Positions 36,225 through 43,422 of a stretch of 64,000 bases of DNA are shown piece after piece (within the stretch, counting starts at the first letter, position 1; every line of letters starts with the position of its first letter). This DNA comes from an uncultured Acidobacteriia bacterium (lineage in GTDB: Bacteria > Acidobacteriota > Terriglobia > Bryobacterales > Bryobacteraceae). The position numbers and the translations under genes are program-made. The notes beneath the pieces are model-generated. The model was not told the origin of the DNA. It saw only the letters and a program-made list of their open reading frames with translations, and searched no databases. The stretch spans positions 1 through 64,000 of the forward strand of contig CAINNJ010000009.1 in the NCBI GenBank assembly GCA_903851195.1, written 5' to 3'.

Positions 36225-36886
36225 TCTGTTGTTTCCTCCGATTCCCGGAAATTGGCATCCTCTCCGGGTATTTCCTCTTCCGACGGGCGATCCCGCTCCG
36301 GGCCGGCGACTGCGCCGGTTCGCGGCCCGCGCCAGCGCCGGATCGAATCGTCCGGCAGCGCCAGCAGGTCGAGCACCCGGTCCACGCTCGAATCCACCAG
36401 ATCTTCGATCGTCTTCGGATTGTTGTAAAAACCCGGTATCGGCGGGGCGATAATGGCGCCCATTTCGGCCAGGGACGCCATGGTTCGCAGATGCCCGAGA
36501 TGAAAAGGGCTCTCCCGGACCATCAGGATCAGCCGGCGTTTCTCCTTAAGAATGACGTCGGCCGCCCGAATCATCAGGTTGGAGCTGATTCCACAGGCAA
36601 TCGCAGACATGGTGTGAATCGAGCAGGGCGCGATCACCATGCCTCCGGTGGGGAACGAGCCGCTTGCCAGAGGAGCGGCAATGTCCTCGAGGGGCCAGGA
36701 GTAATGGGCCAGCGATTTCAGTTCGGACGCGAGCTTCCCGGTTTCCAGGTAGAGGGTTTTCTCACCCGCGCGGCTGCAAATCAGGTGAATTTCCACATCG
36801 CCCCGGCGTTTCAGACGCTGCATCAGACGGAGCGGGTATAACGCGCCGCTCGCGCCGGTCACACCCACAATAATATTGGTTCTCAT
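36221..36886 (-). CDS. ubiX: UbiX-like flavin prenyltransferase
   Basis: UbiX makes prenylated FMN, the cofactor of UbiD decarboxylases. The 221-residue product begins IIVGVTGASGALYPLRLMQR and contains MVIAPCSIHTMSAIACGIS, LILMVRESPFHLGHLRTM and PPIPGFYNNPKTIEDLVD, all typical. A polar, acidic tail of about 35 residues follows the fold. No ubiD is visible in the window. The gene overlaps pheA by four bases. Confidence 0.93.
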   Translation of the reverse strand: MRTNIIVGVTGASGALYPLRLMQRLKRRGDVEIHLICSRAGEKTLYLETGKLASELKSLAHYSWPLEDIAAPLASGSFPTGGMVIAPCSIHTMSAIACGISSNLMIRAADVILKEKRRLILMVRESPFHLGHLRTMASLAEMGAIIAPPIPGFYNNPKTIEDLVDSSVDRVLDLLALPDDSIRRWRGPRTGAVAGPERDRPSEEEIPGEDANFRESEETTE

Positions 36887-37010
36887 TCCTGGCGGCCGCC
36901 ACGGGTTCGGACCGTGCCCGGGAAGGCGCGTACGCGGCGATTCGCCGGGAAGGGAAAACCTGCCGACGACTCAGCTTGTTCCATTTTCAGAACACTCTCT
37001 TTTCGTTTTG

Positions 37011-37040
37011 TTGAACTAAGAACAACATGGGCGGTATAAT
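37011..37040 (+). promoter_or_regulatory. Sigma-70-like promoter for the 37061 regulator
   Basis: TTGAAC (37011-37016) and TATAAT (37035-37040) are separated by 18 bases. The predicted transcript would start about 15 bases before the GTG at 37061. Spacing and sequence fit a good housekeeping promoter. Confidence 0.6.
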
Positions 37041-37060
37041 CCTGAGAAGAAGGGGCAGAC

Positions 37061-37882
37061 GTGCAGCAGGCGCCCGCCATCCACATCCAGAGACAGGATC
37101 ATAGCATGGAGGACGCGGGTCAGCGTTTACGCCGGGCTCGGGAGAGACTCGATCTTCGCTTCCGCGATGTTGAGCTGGCAAGCCAGCAAATCGCGGATCG
37201 CCACAATAATAAAGAATTCATTGTGATGATCAGCCGGCTTTCGGACATCGAGAACCACGGGACACTCCCTTCCATCTACCGGCTGTACTCCCTGTGCTGC
37301 ATTTACCGCCTCGATCTGACGGAAGTGCTGACGTGGTTTGGCGTCCCCGTGAGTTCGCTGGCCTCGGATGCCGGTCTGGTGCCGATTGAAAAGACACACC
37401 CGGTGGACTTCGATCCGGATGCGGCCGAAGTGCTGCTGCCGATCTCGCTGAATCCGGGCATCGATCTCGGGCGCACCTTTTTTGTAAGCGAAGTTGTGCA
37501 GAGATGGGGAAAACTGCCGCTTGCGCTGGTCAGCGGGGCGGACATCCGGCGATATCGCTACGGATTCGTCGGCACGGACGACTGGAGCATGAGTCCGTCG
37601 GTTCCCGCGGGAGCTTTGCTGGTCATCGACGACACCAAGCGGCGGATCGCGCTGACCGGGTGGCGGAGCCAGGCGGAGCGACCGCTTTATTTCCTTCAGC
37701 ATAGAGATGGTTATTACTGCCGCTGGTGCAGCCTGAAGGACGGGGTGCTGAGCATGATTCCCGACCCCTCTTCCGATGCGCCCGTTATCGCGGCTCCCGC
37801 CGATGAAGTCGACGTGATCGGGCAGGTGGTGGGTCTGGCGATCAGTCTGGATCACGAGAAGCGACGCCGTACTCGGACCTGA
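37061..37882 (+). CDS. XRE-family regulator with S24-like C-terminal domain
   Basis: The 273-residue protein has an N-terminal helix-turn-helix (about residues 16-90: EDAGQRLRRARERLDLRFRD and FIVMISRLSDIENHGTLPSI). The C-terminal part resembles the LexA/signal-peptidase S24 fold, with DDWSMSPSVPAGALLVIDD giving the nucleophile-type Ser-Met-x-Pro and DVIGQVVGLAISL at the end. The lysine expected in the strand after GxxY is Arg (YYCRWCSLKDG), so self-cleavage seems unlikely. GTG 37061 follows AAGGGG; ATG 37106 is an alternative. Its last 41 bases overlap the convergent gene at 37842. Confidence 0.75.
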   Translation: MQQAPAIHIQRQDHSMEDAGQRLRRARERLDLRFRDVELASQQIADRHNNKEFIVMISRLSDIENHGTLPSIYRLYSLCCIYRLDLTEVLTWFGVPVSSLASDAGLVPIEKTHPVDFDPDAAEVLLPISLNPGIDLGRTFFVSEVVQRWGKLPLALVSGADIRRYRYGFVGTDDWSMSPSVPAGALLVIDDTKRRIALTGWRSQAERPLYFLQHRDGYYCRWCSLKDGVLSMIPDPSSDAPVIAAPADEVDVIGQVVGLAISLDHEKRRRTRT

Positions 37883-38279
37883 CCAGTTCCAGAGCGATCG
37901 CGAGATCCGTGTAAAACAGCTTCCGCTCCACGTCTCTCGACTCCGCCGGTACCCAGACGGCATAGGGTTCGAGCGAGAGCCAGGTCGCGATAATCTCCCG
38001 GGTGTTGCCTTTCAGGGACGACAACTGTTCTTCCAGTTCGTCGCGCTGCCGCTCGAGCCCGAAGCACAGCCACTCCTGAAAAACCTCCAGATGACTGCGC
38101 CGGAGCAACCGGTCCGTTTCCGCCGCTCCGACGCGGTCGGCGAGGCCGGCGTGCTCGTAAGTTCCTGTATTGGGATTCCTTAGCGACGCAAGGTAAGCAA
38201 GGCGGCCGAGGATGGCGGGAATTCCCTCGAGAGTTCGCCGCCAGGTTGCCGCCAACGCCGCTTCTCGGTTCGGAGTCAT
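37842..38279 (-). CDS. Hypothetical protein convergent with the XRE regulator
   Basis: I do not recognise the 145-residue product. It is helical by appearance, with no signal peptide, and contains GIPAILGRLAYLASLRNPNT, HLEVFQEWLCFGLERQRDEL and LEPYAVWVPAES. It overlaps the regulator gene tail-to-tail by 41 bases (37842-37882). Codon use is like the neighbours, which supports real coding. Confidence 0.65.
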   Translation of the reverse strand: MTPNREAALAATWRRTLEGIPAILGRLAYLASLRNPNTGTYEHAGLADRVGAAETDRLLRRSHLEVFQEWLCFGLERQRDELEEQLSSLKGNTREIIATWLSLEPYAVWVPAESRDVERKLFYTDLAIALELVRSEYGVASRDPD

Positions 38280-38385
38280 GACCGACTAAATTCTACTATG
38301 CCCGGTCAATCCGTATTTTTCCGTAGCCCGCGGAGAAGACGTTCCAAATAGCAGATTTCTTAAGGGTTTAGCCCGCCGCGGGCCA

Positions 38386-38422
38386 GCAGTTTCTTAAACT
38401 GCAAGTGTACCAAAACGGTACA
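38386..38422 (+). promoter_or_regulatory. Two adjacent palindromes upstream of the secreted peptide
   Basis: GCAGTTT-CTT-AAACTGC (38386-38402) is followed four bases later by TGTACC-AAAAC-GGTACA (38406-38422). Both are perfect inverted repeats and lie 26 bases before the ATG at 38448. The position fits an operator pair or promoter-overlapping site; the XRE regulator 500 bases away is one candidate binder, which is inference. Confidence 0.45.
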
Positions 38423-38447
38423 AAAGATCTATCTCAAGGAGCTTTCC

Positions 38448-38567
38448 ATGCGCAAACTTTGCATCATGATCACTTTCGCCATCCTCTCTCTTTCCGTCGC
38501 CGCCCCGGCTGGCGCGTTTCCTGCTCCGCGATGCGGTGGCACGCCGCAGGGCTGTCCCGGGAGATAG
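38448..38567 (+). CDS. Small secreted peptide (39 residues)
   Basis: A strong AAGGAG (38436-38441) precedes an ATG that opens MRKLCIMITFAILSLSVAAP and ends at a TAG at 38565-38567. Residues 1-23 form a classic signal peptide with cleavage likely after AGA. The remaining 16 residues, FPAPRCGGTPQGCPGR, contain two cysteines that could form a disulfide. It may be a genuine small exported peptide or the decayed 5' end of a longer secreted protein. No sequence downstream in any frame clearly continues it. Confidence 0.5.
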   Translation: MRKLCIMITFAILSLSVAAPAGAFPAPRCGGTPQGCPGR

Positions 38568-38689
38568 TCAGCCCGTGGATCTGTTGGAAACGACGCCGAA
38601 CTGAGGGAGACGTCGACCGCGAGGCGAAGTTGACGGTGCTACTATCTAAACTTGGTGGAACCGTGATTTTTTCACTGGACAACCTGGCA

Positions 38690-39427
38690 ATGGATGTGCA
38701 CGCGGCAGCGTCGGCAGCGGCTGCATCGCGACTAGTCTACCTTGGAATGGCAAAACGTCAGCCGGCGCTTCTGGCCTTTCTGTTGGTGAGCACGTTTGGA
38801 AACGTCGTACTGAGTTTTCTCGGCCTCAAGACGGCCAGCTATTTCCTGGCTTATATGGTCTTTCAGACAGTACAATTGGCCACGGAAATAGCGGTGGTGC
38901 GGGAGTTGTTCGAAATTACGATGGGAACGTACCCCGGTATCCGAACGTCCGCGCGATGGGTATTGCATGGGACTCTTGCTATTGTGGCGGTCGGCGCGAT
39001 TCTGCTCACAACTCTGTTTTGGGGAGAAGTTGGTAGTAGCCACTATTTGTTTTATATGCTCGTCCTGAGCCGCTCCGTGCAGTTTGGTCTTGCTGCGGTG
39101 ATCATTTCCTTCCTCGTTTTCCTCTCGAGGTATCCGCTGAATCTGCACCGCAACATCTATGTTTCGTCGAATTTTTTCGGGGCTCTCTTCCTGATCGAAG
39201 CGGCGGATGATCTGATTGATTCCATTTCCCCCCGTCTGTTTTCTGCCTCGGTGGATACCGCTACGGTGTTTCTGTCGACGCTGTTGTGTTTAGGCTGGGC
39301 TGCTATACTGCGTAGCCCGGCTTCGGAACCGGTGACGGTTATCTTCGATTCGGCTGCCGATCGTGAATTGCTGCGACAGCTCGAATCGTTAAATAATACA
39401 CTTTCGCGGGTCGGCCGAGGGCAATAG
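38690..39427 (+). CDS. Seven-helix-like integral membrane protein, hypothetical
   Basis: The protein from ATG 38690 is about 245 residues with six to seven hydrophobic segments, e.g. PALLAFLLVSTFGNVVLSFL, WVLHGTLAIVAVGAILLTTL and FGLAAVIISFLVFL. The C-terminus LRQLESLNNTLSRVGRGQ is soluble. The start is uncertain: the same frame is open from 38405, with ATG 38531 and GTG 38663 as other choices, but the region before 38690 looks non-coding in this frame and overlaps the peptide gene. I do not recognise the family. It is more A/T-rich than its neighbours. Confidence 0.6.
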   Translation: MDVHAAASAAAASRLVYLGMAKRQPALLAFLLVSTFGNVVLSFLGLKTASYFLAYMVFQTVQLATEIAVVRELFEITMGTYPGIRTSARWVLHGTLAIVAVGAILLTTLFWGEVGSSHYLFYMLVLSRSVQFGLAAVIISFLVFLSRYPLNLHRNIYVSSNFFGALFLIEAADDLIDSISPRLFSASVDTATVFLSTLLCLGWAAILRSPASEPVTVIFDSAADRELLRQLESLNNTLSRVGRGQ

Positions 39428-39449
39428 TTCCATTTTTTCCGGAGATACC

Positions 39450-39489
39450 TTGCAATTGACATGAAAGATCCTGTATTCTCAAGTCAATT
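39450..39489 (+). promoter_or_regulatory. Promoter-like region with a palindrome
   Basis: TTGCAA (39450-39455) and TATTCT (39474-39479) are 18 bases apart and could form a promoter for the gene at 39511. AATTGAC (39454-39460) and GTCAATT (39483-39489) form an inverted repeat spanning the -10 region, as an operator might. Confidence 0.4.
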
Positions 39490-39510
39490 TAACTTTCGGG
39501 AAGGCGGTAC

Positions 39511-40014
39511 ATGTTTCTTTTTGCGGCTTTGCTCATTTTCATCGTTTTCGGCCTGGTGGCGTTACACTTCTTCACGCACCTGCGTCGCTTAAACGCTCTC
39601 TCACAAGGCACTTCCGGCGTGCCGGCGGCGGGACGTCACACTCCCATGCTTCGGCTGCTTTCGAACGACGACGCGCGGCTGGTCTCGCTGAACAAAAATC
39701 TCGCCCGCAAGTTCCGGCAGCAGCGCGTGGCGATTTTCCGGGACTACCTGCAGTGTCTGACGCGGGATTACGCCCGACTGCTGGGCGGTGTGCGCCTCGC
39801 GATGGTTCGTTCTCACGTGGACAGGCCCGACCTGGCGGCGGCCCTCGCTCGTAATCAGGTCCTGTTCGCGCTGGCAGTTTGCCGCATTGAATACAGACTT
39901 TGGCTGCACACGGCCGGCATCGGCACAGTGGATGTTTCCGGACTTGTCGGTGCCATGGACGCCCTCTGCGTCCAGGCCCGCATCGTGAGCCCAGCGACCG
40001 CCGGCGCACAATAA
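39511..40014 (+). CDS. Hypothetical single-pass membrane protein
   Basis: The 167-residue protein has one N-terminal membrane helix (FLFAALLIFIVFGLVALHFF) and a helical cytoplasmic domain with KNLARKFRQQRVAIFRDYLQ and LTRDYARLLGGVRLAMVRSH. I do not recognise it. GGAAGGCGG immediately upstream of the ATG is a good ribosome binding site, which supports real coding. Confidence 0.7.
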   Translation: MFLFAALLIFIVFGLVALHFFTHLRRLNALSQGTSGVPAAGRHTPMLRLLSNDDARLVSLNKNLARKFRQQRVAIFRDYLQCLTRDYARLLGGVRLAMVRSHVDRPDLAAALARNQVLFALAVCRIEYRLWLHTAGIGTVDVSGLVGAMDALCVQARIVSPATAGAQ

Positions 40015-40029
40015 AGTTTTTCGGGGCGG

Positions 40030-40860
40030 CTACGGGACCGGGATTTCCGCGAGGCTGGCGAGTATTCCCTCATAATAAGAGGGATAGGCGAAGCTCACTC
40101 TCAGAAAGTCGCGGATATCCCGCCCGTTAACCTGCCGCCCCGCAATCCGGATTGGCTCGGCTGGTGCGGCCGTTTGACTCTGCCCTATTAGGTGGCGACA
40201 CCACGCCGTGATCGCATCCGTTGAGCAGGGCAGGTCGTCCGCGACCGGCCACGCTCCCTCCAGTTCTGATTCCACACCCGCCAGCAAAAGAGCCGCAAGG
40301 TCGTCCACGTGTACGCGGCTGACCATCGCTGTCCCCGCCGCCCTTGACGATCTCCCCTCCTTTATCCTGACATGAACTCCCCGGCCGGGCCCATAAATGG
40401 CGGCCGGACGGAGGATCAGACTGGACCCGGCATTCCTTGCGATCCAGTTCTCTTCCTCCACCCGCCGTTGTCCTTTTTCCTCCGAAGGTTCCGCGGCGGT
40501 GCGGGCGTCCACGACAATATGGTTCCCATAAACGCTGGTGGAGGAGATATAAATTATGCGGCGCGGCTTCAAGCCGAGAATCAATTTCCGCAAATTCTCA
40601 TTCTCGTCAGGAGGAAGGGGCGGAATCGTGTGGATTAAGACAGAATTCGCGGGAAGTGCCTTTTGGGCGCAGATTTCCGGTTCTTCTACCCGCAACCCGG
40701 CTGCAACGAGATCACGAAAACGCGATCTCTGACGCGCAATGGCGTACGAGGATATCCCGCGCAGCAACAGCAGGCGAGCCAGCCTGCGAGTGGTAAAGCC
40801 GAGCCCCAGCAGAATTACCGGGCCCGGCCGGCAATCAGATGCCACGAAGTCCGGAGACAT
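40030..40860 (-). CDS. NAD-dependent epimerase/dehydratase (SDR) family protein
   Basis: The 276-residue protein has an N-terminal Rossmann start GPVILLGLGFTTRRLARLLL, IIYISSTSVYGNHIVVDART with the YxxxN-style context, and RPAAIYGPGRGVHVRI. It resembles the YeeZ-type atypical extended SDRs. The substrate is unknown. It lies nine bases downstream of the phosphohexomutase gene and is likely co-transcribed with it. Confidence 0.82.
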   Translation of the reverse strand: MSPDFVASDCRPGPVILLGLGFTTRRLARLLLLRGISSYAIARQRSRFRDLVAAGLRVEEPEICAQKALPANSVLIHTIPPLPPDENENLRKLILGLKPRRIIYISSTSVYGNHIVVDARTAAEPSEEKGQRRVEEENWIARNAGSSLILRPAAIYGPGRGVHVRIKEGRSSRAAGTAMVSRVHVDDLAALLLAGVESELEGAWPVADDLPCSTDAITAWCRHLIGQSQTAAPAEPIRIAGRQVNGRDIRDFLRVSFAYPSYYEGILASLAEIPVP

Positions 40861-40869
40861 ACGCTGCCA

Positions 40870-42510
40870 TCAACCGATCAGGGCTCGTTCGAGCGAGCGG
40901 ACGATGCCGCCGGGTTCCGCGAGAGCCAGTTCGACAATCGCATCCGCGCGCTCCCGCGTATCGGCGACGGCATAGACCCGAAACTCGTCGGCGTTGCCGG
41001 AGGGCCGGAAATGGGTCACCTCGCCATTCGTGAAGCAGATGCGGACGCCGTCGGTGTAATCGATCCTCTCAATCCCGCTGAAACCCGCCGATGCGCCGAA
41101 GAAGCCTTCCAGCCGGCGGCGAATGCCTTCCACCTGACCGGCGTCTTCTGCGGTCAGCAGTTCCACCATCCGCTTCCCGTTGGCACGGGGGAAATTGCGC
41201 AGCAGCGCGGCACGGCTGAAGCGCGGCGGAAGGGCGGCGAAAACCTCCGGAATCGAAATTCCGCGTTCCTGCGCCGCAAACAGCACGCCCAGGATCGGCA
41301 GCACGGCGTCCCGGGTGGGCAGGGCGCCAAGGGTGCGGCCCGCCCGAACCGTATCGGAACCGAGCAGGAAGCCCCCGTTCGCCTCCCAGCCACACACAGT
41401 ATTGCGGCCTTTGGCCAGAGCCGCGGCCATTCCGGCAATGACGAACGGCGAGCCGATTCGGGTCTTCGGTTCCAGCACGCCGGCCAGGGATCCCCGGTCG
41501 ATGGCGTCGTTGCAACTGATCGGCACCACGACGGAGTCCGCGCCGAGGTATTCCGCCACCACCATGCCGACCAGATCGCCTCCGAAAAAGCGGACCTTGC
41601 CCCGGAAGCCCGGCCCGTCTTCAAGGCCCAGAATCAGAGGCCTGTCGCTGTCGCCGTCCACTGAAACCACCGCCCATACGGGACCGTCCTGAAGCGCGGC
41701 ATCGGCGAGAGCCTGGAGGTTGGCCAGTTGCGCCTCGTCGATCGCCTCCGTGTCGATGGCAACGAAACTGTCACTGCGACCGCAGGGCGTCACCTCGGCG
41801 CCCAACCGTTCCAGCACTTCAACCAGCAGATCGCGCCCGACCGCGGAGTGTTGATAAACGAGGATTCGCTTTCCCGCGAGCGACGAACCGGCAAAGAAGT
41901 CGGTATAGCGGGCGATGTAAGCCTGCCGGGCAGAGTCATCGGCCGGTGGCAGTGCGCGGTGCCCGTCGCGCAGCATTCCCTGGGAATTGAAGATGGACTC
42001 TTCCGCAGACTGTTCATAGAGGCGCGCCCGCACACGCGACACGCATTCACCGATGGGGGCTTCGTGGGTTTTCATCAACTCGCCCGCGGACGTATTCAGC
42101 TTATAGCCGTTCAGGTCAAACGGAATGTGGCTGCCGGTGATCATGACGCTGGCGCGGCGCCGGGCGAGGGCGTAAAAAGTCAGGGCGGGGGTCGGGATCG
42201 CGTCCAGGTTCACTGGCCGCATGCCGGCGTCGAGGATCGCCTGAACCACGGCCTGGCAGATCTCGCCGCGGCCGTTTTCGGTTGCGTCGAAGCGGGTGGA
42301 ACTCGGTCGCAGGTCGTGGGCAAAAAAGACCTCCTCCCCGGACCGGATGCCGCCTTCGGAAACCGGCAGACTTAACAAGTACTGAATTTCACCCGCGACG
42401 TTGATATAGATCTCGAGTTGGGTCAAATCCACCACAGGGCCGCGACGGCCGCTGGTGCCGAAACGAAGTTCCCGGGGGGAGTAAGCGAGAGTGGAAAGCA
42501 GGTCAGACAA
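40870..42510 (-). CDS. Alpha-D-phosphohexomutase (phosphoglucomutase-like)
   Basis: The 546-residue protein has the four-domain phosphohexomutase layout: LRFGTSGRRG at the N-terminus, the phosphoserine loop in MITGSHIPFDLNGYK (Ser127), the metal loop SVDGDSDRPLILG, and the sugar loop GWEANGGFLLGSD. It interconverts hexose 1- and 6-phosphates; whether glucose, mannose or glucosamine is preferred cannot be told from these motifs alone. Length fits phosphoglucomutase. Confidence 0.9.
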   Translation of the reverse strand: MSDLLSTLAYSPRELRFGTSGRRGPVVDLTQLEIYINVAGEIQYLLSLPVSEGGIRSGEEVFFAHDLRPSSTRFDATENGRGEICQAVVQAILDAGMRPVNLDAIPTPALTFYALARRRASVMITGSHIPFDLNGYKLNTSAGELMKTHEAPIGECVSRVRARLYEQSAEESIFNSQGMLRDGHRALPPADDSARQAYIARYTDFFAGSSLAGKRILVYQHSAVGRDLLVEVLERLGAEVTPCGRSDSFVAIDTEAIDEAQLANLQALADAALQDGPVWAVVSVDGDSDRPLILGLEDGPGFRGKVRFFGGDLVGMVVAEYLGADSVVVPISCNDAIDRGSLAGVLEPKTRIGSPFVIAGMAAALAKGRNTVCGWEANGGFLLGSDTVRAGRTLGALPTRDAVLPILGVLFAAQERGISIPEVFAALPPRFSRAALLRNFPRANGKRMVELLTAEDAGQVEGIRRRLEGFFGASAGFSGIERIDYTDGVRICFTNGEVTHFRPSGNADEFRVYAVADTRERADAIVELALAEPGGIVRSLERALIG

Positions 42511-42540
42511 TACGAAAAGCAGTATAGCGAGCGGTCATCG

Positions 42541-42573
42541 CCGTACGATAAAAGCCCGCGCCGTACGATAAAA
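42541..42573. repeat. Direct repeat in the divergent pgm-amidohydrolase gap
   Basis: CCGTACGATAAAA occurs at 42541-42553 and again at 42561-42573, exactly 20 bases apart, in an 81-base gap between divergent genes. The spacing equals about two helical turns, so a tandem regulator site is possible. Confidence 0.5.
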
Positions 42574-42591
42574 AGGGACACGCTGAACCGC

Positions 42592-43422
42592 ATGAGAATC
42601 GACGCTCACCAGCATTTCTGGGACATTACCCGGCTGCATTATCCGTGGATGCCGCCAGGCGAATCCGTGCTGCGACGCAACTATCTTCCCGAGGATCTGA
42701 CGCCGATACTCGAGCGCCACAACTTCGACGGCACGGTATTGGTCCAGGCCAACGTAACGCTCGACGAAACCTGGTGGCTGCTCGATCTGGCGAGTGCGCA
42801 CGAGCAGATCCGCGGCGTGGTCGCCTGGGTGGATCTGACCGACCCGCGCGTCGGCGAGACGCTGGACCGCTGTCAGCTGCATCCGAAGTTCAAAGGGGTG
42901 CGGCACATCGTGCACGACGAGCCGGATCTCCGCTGGCTTCTGCGGGACGATGTGATCGGCGGCCTGCGGGAACTGGCTCGCCGCGACATTCCTTATGACC
43001 TGTTGCTGCGCCCACCGCATCTTCCGCTGATCCCCGAACTGGCGGACCGGGTTACCGGCCTGCGCATGGTAATCGATCACATCGCCAAGCCGCTGATTGC
43101 ATCTCATGACGTGGAACCCTGGGCTCGTGACATCGCAAGGGTTTCGGAGATACCTGGAATGCACTGCAAACTATCCGGCATGATTACCGAAGCCGATCAC
43201 GCGAACTGGCGACCGGACGATCTGCGCCCTTACGTGCAGCACATCCTGCAACTCTTCGGCCCGGAGCGCCTGATGTTCGGCAGCGACTGGCCGGTCTGCC
43301 TGCTCGCGGGATCCTGGAAGCAGGTGCTCGCGGCGTTCACGCAAGCCTGTGGACCGCTGCCCAACGCGGAACGCGAGAAGATTCTGGGCGAGACGGCGAC
43401 ACGTTTTTATCACCTCACATGA
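42592..43422 (+). CDS. Amidohydrolase (lactonase-like, TIM-barrel)
   Basis: The 276-residue product begins MRIDAHQHFWDITRLHYPWM, and has VIDHIAKP and MFGSDWPVC, as in amidohydrolase-2 family lactonases such as L-fuconolactonase and L-rhamnonolactonase. The family hydrolyses sugar lactones with or without a metal. The ATG at 42592 is chosen because the family starts at MRIDxHQH. It overlaps glpD by four bases (ATGA). Confidence 0.88.
   Translation: MRIDAHQHFWDITRLHYPWMPPGESVLRRNYLPEDLTPILERHNFDGTVLVQANVTLDETWWLLDLASAHEQIRGVVAWVDLTDPRVGETLDRCQLHPKFKGVRHIVHDEPDLRWLLRDDVIGGLRELARRDIPYDLLLRPPHLPLIPELADRVTGLRMVIDHIAKPLIASHDVEPWARDIARVSEIPGMHCKLSGMITEADHANWRPDDLRPYVQHILQLFGPERLMFGSDWPVCLLAGSWKQVLAAFTQACGPLPNAEREKILGETATRFYHLT

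Noticed and set aside
38405-38689. N-terminal 95 codons of the membrane-protein frame from GTG 38405
   Set aside because: The stretch lacks hydrophobic or domain character, is rich in His, Arg and Trp, overlaps the palindrome and the small peptide gene, and has no proper ribosome binding site at 38405.
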